Shown piece by piece: positions 6,802 to 12,471 of a DNA stretch of 12,471 nucleotides; positions within the stretch are counted from its first letter, which is position 1; every line of letters begins with the position of its first letter. Below the pieces are notes generated by a model. That model was not told the DNA's origin and ran no database searches. It worked only from the letters and a program-made list of their open reading frames with translations. This DNA is from JACPLA01 sp035291905. GTDB taxonomy: Bacteria > Bacteroidota > Ignavibacteria > UBA10030. The stretch spans positions 1 through 12,471 of the forward strand of contig DATDRF010000127.1 in assembly GCA_035291905.1 (NCBI GenBank). Direction: 5' to 3'. Made by a program: the position numbers and the translations under genes.

Positions 6802-7458
6802 TTACGGCAACCCCCATATCCCGTTCCACACGGCGCTCAGTCCTATAAGAATGAGCAGTACTCCGGCAACGCGGTTGACAATCGAGAGTTTTTCCAGGTT
6901 CATCGATGCGCGGAAGCGGTGGGCTAGGTTGGAAAGGAAGATGAACCAGAGGAATGAGCCCGCAACCATTCCGGCGATCAGCAACGAGAGGGAAAAAAAG
7001 TCCAGCCTTGCGACGCCAAGAGCAGCCATCACCGCACCGTATGAGAAGAGGACAAGAGGGTTGGTGGTGGCTACAACGAGAGCGGAAAAATAGACCCTGG
7101 TGTCATCAAGGAGGCCTGGCTGCTCAATTGCACGACTGCGACGCGAACGAATCAGAAGTATCCCCATCAGCAGAAGCACGACTCCTCCGACGAGCCGAAT
7201 TTCATGCTGGTGATCTGTCATGAAATCGGCGATCAGCCTGATCCCGCCCGCGGAGACGATGCAGTAAACCAGGTCCGCGGTCGCGCCGGCAAGTCCCGTG
7301 ATGTAGCCTTGGCGTAAACCGCTTGCGAGGGTTCGCCGGACACAAAGAATGCCGACCGCCCCGATGGGGACGGCCATGAGGAAACCGATCAGGATTCCGG
7401 CTATGAGATAGAGGAAGGGCACTGGGGTCTTCGAGAGGCACGAAAAAGTAGTCATCAT
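6802..7458 (-). CDS. LysE-family translocator (amino-acid/metabolite exporter)
   Basis: This is a protein of about 218 residues with six hydrophobic helices. The N-terminal LYLIAGILIGFLMAVPIGAV and GLRQGYITGLAGATADLVY segments are typical of the LysE/RhtB exporter family, as is VVATTNPLVLFSYGAV in the middle. Family members export amino acids or related metabolites across the inner membrane; the substrate here is unknown. The start is uncertain. I chose ATG 7458, but a second ATG at 7455, a TTG at 7473 and a GTG about 12 codons further in are possible, and none has a clear ribosome binding site. It is transcribed divergently from the large regulator gene. Confidence 0.88.
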   Translation of the reverse strand: MMTTFSCLSKTPVPFLYLIAGILIGFLMAVPIGAVGILCVRRTLASGLRQGYITGLAGATADLVYCIVSAGGIRLIADFMTDHQHEIRLVGGVVLLLMGILLIRSRRSRAIEQPGLLDDTRVYFSALVVATTNPLVLFSYGAVMAALGVARLDFFSLSLLIAGMVAGSFLWFIFLSNLAHRFRASMNLEKLSIVNRVAGVLLILIGLSAVWNGIWGLP

Positions 7459-7595
7459 CCCGGGCAAAGGCAACTTGCGAAAACGGCCATCTGGATCATG
7501 GTTTTTCTAAGTGCCCGTGATCCCCAGACTAGGAATGATTCTTGTTTTAAACGCCGTGATGTTGAGAATTTCCCCACAATCCTTTCATCTGTTTG

Positions 7596-7624
7596 TTGAC
7601 ATTCTCATCGCTCGTCGCTAAGTT
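7596..7624 (+). promoter_or_regulatory. Candidate promoter for the hybrid two-component regulator
   Basis: A perfect TTGACA (7596-7601) is followed after 17 nt by TAAGTT (7619-7624), which is a poor -10 match. The palindrome GCTAAGTTAGC (7617-7627) overlaps the -10 position and could be an operator. The leader to the start codon would be about 160 nt. Confidence 0.3.
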
Positions 7625-7782
7625 AGCCTAAGTCAGTAAGGATTCTTGATTTGAACTGGGAGGTCCCTCGAATCTGAGAGCGCGAACGTTTCGTTTCGCG
7701 ACACGGTTTTCCGTTCACGCACCCGCCTCTGCTCCGCCGCCTCTTCAGTTCTTTTTCGTGGGACAACCAAACGCCGAACATG

Positions 7783-7789
7783 GGAGGGG
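7783..7789 (+). promoter_or_regulatory. Ribosome binding site favouring GTG 7795
   Basis: GGAGGGG lies 5 nt before GTG 7795. It falls inside the longer frame that begins at ATG 7780, and that ATG has no ribosome binding site at a usable distance. The shorter product also begins directly with a signal peptide. Confidence 0.6.
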
Positions 7790-7794
7790 ATTCT

Positions 7795-10700
7795 GTGTCG
7801 GCGGTATTCTGCCCTGTCCTAAAATTGTTTCTCCCACTCCTCTTCTGCTGCACAACTCTGCTACGGTCACAGGATATCCGTTTTGAAACCCTTACAACTG
7901 AGGACGGCCTTCCCGACGGGACGATTGTCTGTATGCTCAAAGATGCCCAGGGATACTTGTGGATTGGGACGTATTCTGGGCTAGCGCGGTACGATGGTTA
8001 CTCGTTCAAAATTTTTGGGGAGAGCAGGGATGATTCCACGGGCCTATGGGGTCGAATCATCTATGCTATGCATCAAGACAAGAACGGATTCATTTGGCTT
8101 GCGACCGTCGGGGGAGGATTAAACAGGTTTGATCCTAGGACTGAGAAATTTGCTCACTATCTTCATGATTCTACAAATGAGATGAGCCTCAGCCATGATT
8201 TCGTCTATGCGATTCATGAGGACAACCGGGGTCGTCTTTGGGTTGGAACTCGCGGGGGGTTGGATCTTTTTGATCCGTCGCGTGGGGAGTTTCTTCGCAT
8301 TCACCCATCCCCCCGGGAAACCATCGATCATTCGGCAGTTCAAGTCACGGCAATTCTCGAAGACGCCTCTCGCGACGGTATCTTGTGGGTTGGGACCTGG
8401 GGTGACGGCGTTATCGAAATTGACGTCAATTCAAACTCGATTAAACATTTCCGAGACAAGAGGAATCAGACTCCTCTCCCTTACAAAGATGTTCGGTTCC
8501 TTCAACATTCAACGACTGAATCAGATGTGCTTTGGGTTGGTACAGAAGGCGGAGGTCTCGCAAAGTTCAATGTGCGAGAGGGTTCCTTCGTTGCCTACAC
8601 ACACGAACCCAGCGATGACAGGAGCATCAGCAATAACAACGTTCGCAGCATGCTGCAGGACAGGTCGGGAAACTGTTGGGTTGGTACAAGCGGGGGAGGT
8701 CTGTGCAGGTTTGATCCCTCCAGAGAAGAATTTGTCTCCTATCGTCATGACGCAAGAGACTCTCATGGTTTGCCGAACAACAATATTCTTTCACTCTTGG
8801 AGGACGAATCGGGAGTCTGTTGGATTGGGACACGGACCGGGGTAAGTCGATTCTCTATTCAAACGCAACAATTTACTGTCTTTCAGAATGATCCTCTTGA
8901 CGCAAACAGCCTCAGTGATGATTTTCTCTATTCGATTTTCGAGGATGCCTCGGGAATTCTCTGGATAGCGACGGGGAAGGGATTGAACCGCTACGATCCC
9001 GGGAAAGGGAGATTCCGCTCCTATCAATACAATGTCAAGGACGCCTCCAGTCTTCGCAATAATCAGGTTCGGACGATCTATGAAGATCGGCGGGGACAGC
9101 TGTGGGTGGGAAATACGAACGGCGTATTGCATCGGTTCGACAAGAAAACTGGAAAAAGCAAATCGATTATTGTGGTTCCACCACGGGCCGATAGCGAATG
9201 TGATATTCGTTCGATGTTGGATGATTCTTATGGCACCTTCTGGGTTGGGACCCGCCGCGGCCTTTATGTTGTCGATCGCCAAGGCTGGAAGAGCGTTCCC
9301 GCCGGGATCGAGATCCTTGAACAGAACTCTTCAGTAGAGGTCAACGTCAACTCCCTGTACGAAGACAGTAATCACGTGTTATGGATAGGGGTTTTGCCAC
9401 TCGGCCTTATTGCATATGACATCAAGACGGGAACGGTGGTACAGTATGGAATAATCGATTCGACCGGCCAGGGAAGCGGCTTGCGCAGTCGCGAAGTGAC
9501 ATATGCAGGCTCCGACAAGAAGGGGAATCTTTGGGTCTGCACGTTCGGAGGCGGCTTGAATATGTTTGAGAAAGAAAAGAGGGTCTTTACCTCCTTCGCA
9601 CGAAAGGAGGGAGTGCCGGATTACCTGTACGGATTTGTTGAAGATAGCCGCGGCAATTTGTGGCTCGGCAGCAATAACGGTCTCTGCAAGTTCGATCCTG
9701 AAACGAAACGAACACGCCTGTTCACCCTCAAACATGGGTTACCGTCCATAGAGTTCAATTCGAGGTCCTTTTGCAGGGCAAGAAACGGGGTCGCGTATTT
9801 CGGAAGTACCAACGGGATGTTGGCGTTCAATCCGGACAGCATTGTTGATAATGAACATGTTCCTCCCGTTGTGATAGCAAAGATGGAAATTTTCCAGCAG
9901 GAATTCAGCGGTGATACGGCAATCAACTATTTGACAAATGTCGTCCTTCCATATGATCAGAATTTTCTCTCATTTGAATTCGCGGCGCTCGACTTCAAAG
10001 ACCCCGGGGACAATGTGTATGCATATAGACTTGAGGGGGTGGATAACGATTGGGTTGACTCAGGTCCACGCCGATATGTTGCATATACCGACATCCACCC
10101 AGGTGAGTATCTCCTCAGGGTCAGAGCCTCAAATAACGATGGTTACTGGAACCATGAAGGGGCGAAGCTTGCCTTGACAATCCTTCCTCCGTGGTGGGAG
10201 ACCGGGTGGGCGTATTACGCTTATGCATTGGCGATTCTCGGTTCGCTGTATCTCGTGCGGAGGTTCGATAGAAACAGGGATCGCCTCAAACATCAAGCGG
10301 AACTTGAACACCTCGAAGCCGCGAAGTTGCGCGAGATTGATCATTTGAAATCCCGCTTCTTTGCAAACATTTCGCATGAATTCCGTACACCACTGACCCT
10401 CATTGAGGGGCCCATAAAGCTACTGAAGTCGGGGACCTACAACGGTGATGCCGTCGAACAGTACGAGATCATCCTGAGAAACAGCCAGCGCCTGCAGCGA
10501 TTGGTCAACCAATTGCTTGATCTTGCCAAGATCGAGTCCGGGGAGATGAGGCTACGTTTCCGCCAACTCGACCTCGTTGATCTTGTCAAAGGAGCTGTCG
10601 CAGCGTTTGAATCTCTTGCAAAACAGAAGGGAATACTGTTCAATGTTGATTACGCGCATGATGGGATCACCGGATGTTTTGACCGCGACGGAGTGGAGAA

Positions 10701-11925
10701 AATCGTCACGAACCTGCTCTCGAATGCCTTCAAGTTCACGGGGGCCGGTGGTCAGATTTTGGTGACCGTTACAAGGACCCAAGGTGAAGGAATGGGGATG
10801 AGCTCCGTTCTCCTTACGGTGTCCGATAGTGGCATTGGTATCCCGGAGGACCAGATTGGAAAGATCTTCGACCGTTTCTATCAGGTCGATGCTTCACAAA
10901 CCCGTGAACATGAAGGATCAGGCATCGGCCTGGCGTTAACGAAAGAACTTGTAGAACTGCACAAAGGCAAGATTACCGTCGTGAGCGAGAAAGGGAAGGG
11001 AACAACGTTTACAGTTTGGCTTCCCGCGGGGAATGAATTTCTTCCTCCAAGCCAGGTTGGCGACATCCCGCACGAATTGGAGCCGCAGGAACTTGTTTCT
11101 GCTGACGGTCCGACGCCCCATGAAGGGAAGGAAGGAAATGAAAAGTGGGCCAATGGGGGATTCCCCCTGGTGTTGATCGTCGAAGACAACACCGACATGC
11201 GGAGGTACATGCGGACGAGCCTCGACTCAAATTACAGAGTCATTGAATCGGCAAATGGAGAAGAAGGAATGCAAAAGGCGACAGAGATTCTTCCCGATAT
11301 CATTATCAGCGATGTAATGATGCCAAAGATGGATGGCTTCACGTTTTGCGCCCAACTCAAGACTGATGAGCGGACAAGCCACATCCCTGTCATTCTGCTC
11401 ACGGCAAAGGCGGGGGCGGATCAGAAGATTGCGGGGCTTGAGACGGGAGCTGATGACTATGTCACAAAGCCTTTTGACGCGAAAGAACTGCTGGCACGCG
11501 TGAAAAACCTGATTGACCAAAGGCGCAAACTCCGCGAGCGATTTGCCAGGGAAGTCAAACTGAAACCCGCAGAGATTGCGATTACATCAGCCGATGAGCG
11601 GTTTCTGAACAAGGCAATGGAGGTCGTTGAGGCACATATCCCGGACCACACGTTCACGGCAGAACTCTTCGCAAAGGAAATGTATTTGAGTCAGATGCAG
11701 CTTCACAGGAAGATCAAAGCATTGACAAATCGGTCTCCCTGGGAGTTCGTCCGCACGATCAGACTGGGGCGCGCCTGTCAGTTGCTGGAAAAAAGAGCCG
11801 GTACGATTGCTGAGATTGCCTACCAGGTTGGATACACCGACCCTTCCCATTTTGCAGATGCTTTCCGGAAACAGTTCGGGGTGAGTCCCTCGGAGTACAT
11901 GCAGACTCACCGGGAATCGTCCTAG
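7795..11925 (+). CDS. Hybrid two-component system regulator (propeller sensor, kinase, receiver, AraC HTH)
   Basis: This is a one-protein signalling chain of 1376 residues (1381 if started at ATG 7780; numbering below uses 7780). A signal peptide occupies about 8-28. The periplasmic sensor (about 30-715) has 14 Reg_prop blades recognisable by WIGT/WVGT-like motifs, enough for two seven-bladed beta-propellers. A Y_Y_Y domain (about 728-802) and one transmembrane helix (about 811-830) follow. The histidine kinase has His866 in SHEFRTP, an N box (NLLSNAFKF, 978-986), DSGIGIP at 1016 and GSGIGL at 1046. The receiver has EDN at 1135-1137, phospho-acceptor Asp1178 (SDVMMPKMDG), Thr1208 and Lys1230 (TKPF). 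An AraC-type double HTH (about 1285-1375, GTIAEIAYQVGYTDPSHFAD) ends the protein. All catalytic residues are intact. In Bacteroides such proteins sense glycan fragments and activate adjacent utilisation genes; no such genes are visible here. Confidence 0.96.
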   Translation: MSAVFCPVLKLFLPLLFCCTTLLRSQDIRFETLTTEDGLPDGTIVCMLKDAQGYLWIGTYSGLARYDGYSFKIFGESRDDSTGLWGRIIYAMHQDKNGFIWLATVGGGLNRFDPRTEKFAHYLHDSTNEMSLSHDFVYAIHEDNRGRLWVGTRGGLDLFDPSRGEFLRIHPSPRETIDHSAVQVTAILEDASRDGILWVGTWGDGVIEIDVNSNSIKHFRDKRNQTPLPYKDVRFLQHSTTESDVLWVGTEGGGLAKFNVREGSFVAYTHEPSDDRSISNNNVRSMLQDRSGNCWVGTSGGGLCRFDPSREEFVSYRHDARDSHGLPNNNILSLLEDESGVCWIGTRTGVSRFSIQTQQFTVFQNDPLDANSLSDDFLYSIFEDASGILWIATGKGLNRYDPGKGRFRSYQYNVKDASSLRNNQVRTIYEDRRGQLWVGNTNGVLHRFDKKTGKSKSIIVVPPRADSECDIRSMLDDSYGTFWVGTRRGLYVVDRQGWKSVPAGIEILEQNSSVEVNVNSLYEDSNHVLWIGVLPLGLIAYDIKTGTVVQYGIIDSTGQGSGLRSREVTYAGSDKKGNLWVCTFGGGLNMFEKEKRVFTSFARKEGVPDYLYGFVEDSRGNLWLGSNNGLCKFDPETKRTRLFTLKHGLPSIEFNSRSFCRARNGVAYFGSTNGMLAFNPDSIVDNEHVPPVVIAKMEIFQQEFSGDTAINYLTNVVLPYDQNFLSFEFAALDFKDPGDNVYAYRLEGVDNDWVDSGPRRYVAYTDIHPGEYLLRVRASNNDGYWNHEGAKLALTILPPWWETGWAYYAYALAILGSLYLVRRFDRNRDRLKHQAELEHLEAAKLREIDHLKSRFFANISHEFRTPLTLIEGPIKLLKSGTYNGDAVEQYEIILRNSQRLQRLVNQLLDLAKIESGEMRLRFRQLDLVDLVKGAVAAFESLAKQKGILFNVDYAHDGITGCFDRDGVEKIVTNLLSNAFKFTGAGGQILVTVTRTQGEGMGMSSVLLTVSDSGIGIPEDQIGKIFDRFYQVDASQTREHEGSGIGLALTKELVELHKGKITVVSEKGKGTTFTVWLPAGNEFLPPSQVGDIPHELEPQELVSADGPTPHEGKEGNEKWANGGFPLVLIVEDNTDMRRYMRTSLDSNYRVIESANGEEGMQKATEILPDIIISDVMMPKMDGFTFCAQLKTDERTSHIPVILLTAKAGADQKIAGLETGADDYVTKPFDAKELLARVKNLIDQRRKLRERFAREVKLKPAEIAITSADERFLNKAMEVVEAHIPDHTFTAELFAKEMYLSQMQLHRKIKALTNRSPWEFVRTIRLGRACQLLEKRAGTIAEIAYQVGYTDPSHFADAFRKQFGVSPSEYMQTHRESS

Positions 11926-12120
11926 ACCCCGGGAACCCCCACCTCCCTGTAACCCCGTCGCGCCCCCGTTTCGAATAGTACAGTTTTCTCACAACTCGCT
12001 CAAAATGTTAACTTGGCGCCGGTTTTTGTTAAGCCTGTCCTACCCCTCGTTCTCTTGTATCTCCTACCTTGTGGACGCCAGCGCGGTGATGTGGTTAGTC
12101 CTTAGTCTAAGAATCATTCA
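11926..12120. other. Intergenic gap after the hybrid regulator
   Basis: I see no gene or convincing terminator. Weak palindromes are TTAAC/GTTAA (12008-12012 and 12028-12032) flanking a GGCGCC, and CTTAGTCTAAG (12101-12111) just before the partial right-edge frame. These could be regulatory but are unsupported. Confidence 0.4.
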
Positions 12121-12471
12121 TTGGCCTCAAATGAACTCCATGTGGGGAAGCGGCTTGTTGAGAACCTTCGCCGGAAGAGGTGCGGTTGGTGTGATTCGGA
12201 ACATCTCCGCCCTTTGTTCGCTATCGAGCAAGAGACTCCATCGCCTAAGGAGTATTGGCATTCGATCATCGTCGTTTGTGACAACTGCGACAGAGGTCAG
12301 CTGGAACAGACATACCAGGATTCATCCGACTGGGAAAAAACTTTTGATCAGACCGAATGGTTCTTGCTTGACGAAGTCTCCATGCTGCGGCTGGATGATT
12401 TTATTGAGCAGAGGGTTGTTCAGAGTCAGCGGAGAGTCTCTCCATGTCCCGATCCGCTTTCGCCGAAGTGC
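12121..12471 (+). CDS. Partial hypothetical protein with two CxxC pairs (runs off right edge)
   Basis: An open frame of 117 codons continues past the window end. The frame is closed upstream by TAG at 12103, so the start must be TTG 12121 or GTG 12142; neither has an obvious ribosome binding site. The composition looks like a real soluble protein: acidic, with regular hydrophobic spacing. It contains CGWC (Cys21, Cys24) and CDNC (Cys53, Cys56), then Cys109 and Cys117. The two CxxC pairs, 28 residues apart, suggest a zinc ribbon. A tryptophan- and acid-rich segment (SDWEKTFDQTEWFLLDE) follows. I do not recognise a named family. An overlapping frame from ATG 12131 is also open but is rich in Ser and Arg and looks like a shadow. 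Confidence 0.55.
   Translation, partial: MASNELHVGKRLVENLRRKRCGWCDSEHLRPLFAIEQETPSPKEYWHSIIVVCDNCDRGQLEQTYQDSSDWEKTFDQTEWFLLDEVSMLRLDDFIEQRVVQSQRRVSPCPDPLSPKC

Larger units (their letters stand above)
7459..7794. other. Divergent intergenic region between LysE and hybrid regulator genes
   Basis: No gene is supported here. Visible structures are a 9-bp inverted repeat with one G-T pair (7493-7501 with 7515-7523), a weak promoter candidate at 7596-7624, an 11-bp palindrome GCTAAGTTAGC (7617-7627) and a small CGCGAA/TTCGCG hairpin in the presumed regulator leader (around 7681-7700). Confidence 0.6.

Noticed and set aside
6632..7093. Plus-strand frame spanning the heptad repeat and the end of the LysE gene
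   Set aside because: It reads through the repeat and antisense to conserved LysE sequence; no domain and no good ribosome binding site.
7533..7543. 11-bp sequence GAATGATTCTT repeated in inverted form at 12109-12119
   Set aside because: A window of this length is expected to contain many 11-mer inverted matches by chance.
12131..12471. Alternative open frame starting at ATG 12131
   Set aside because: Ser/Arg-rich composition, no CxxC pairs, and overlap with a frame of more protein-like character; judged the shadow frame.

Overview
The window looks like ordinary chromosome of a Gram-negative bacterium from the Bacteroidota/Chlorobiota/Ignavibacteriota group. The basis is a giant hybrid two-component regulator of the Bacteroidota type (beta-propeller sensor, Y_Y_Y, histidine kinase, receiver and AraC HTH in one chain), secreted proteins with Sec or lipoprotein signals, and moderate GC. 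Strong GGAGG-type ribosome binding sites precede most genes. These are unusual for core Bacteroidetes and favour an Ignavibacteria- or Chlorobi-like lineage. This placement is inference; no rRNA or universal marker is present.

Layout: (1) 2-2590, a same-strand run of four genes: the 3' part of a berberine-bridge-type FAD oxidoreductase, a small four-helix membrane protein, a DUF1801 protein and a PhnB-like VOC protein. Gaps are 12, 40 and 41 nt, so the run may be one operon. It is followed by a 277-nt gap containing a terminator-like hairpin. (2) 2868-4865, a MATE-family efflux transporter and then a small exported protein with a cysteine-rich tail. (3) A convergent junction (4866-5070) with a heptad-built inverted repeat and a bidirectional rho-independent terminator. 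(4) Minus strand: a secreted, probably lipid-anchored S8 subtilase (5071-6489), with a second heptad-built inverted repeat upstream, and a LysE-family translocator (6802-7458). (5) A divergent intergenic region, then the 1376-residue hybrid two-component regulator (7795-11925). (6) At the right edge, the start of an unrecognised protein with two CxxC pairs that runs off the window.

The genes do not assemble into one obvious pathway. Transport (MATE, LysE), redox or small-molecule chemistry (FAD oxidoreductase, VOC) and envelope/secreted functions (subtilase, Cys-rich protein) are grouped but not clearly linked. The regulator has no SusC/SusD or glycoside hydrolase genes beside it here, so its target is unknown.

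The most unusual signal is not a gene. Two long imperfect inverted repeats (4896-4998 and 6698-6787) are each assembled from degenerate 7-bp units (NNNATTG/CAATNNN in one, a TTCGG/CGAA type in the other). Both sit within about 35 bp of a stop codon. They look like members of one dispersed intergenic palindrome family.
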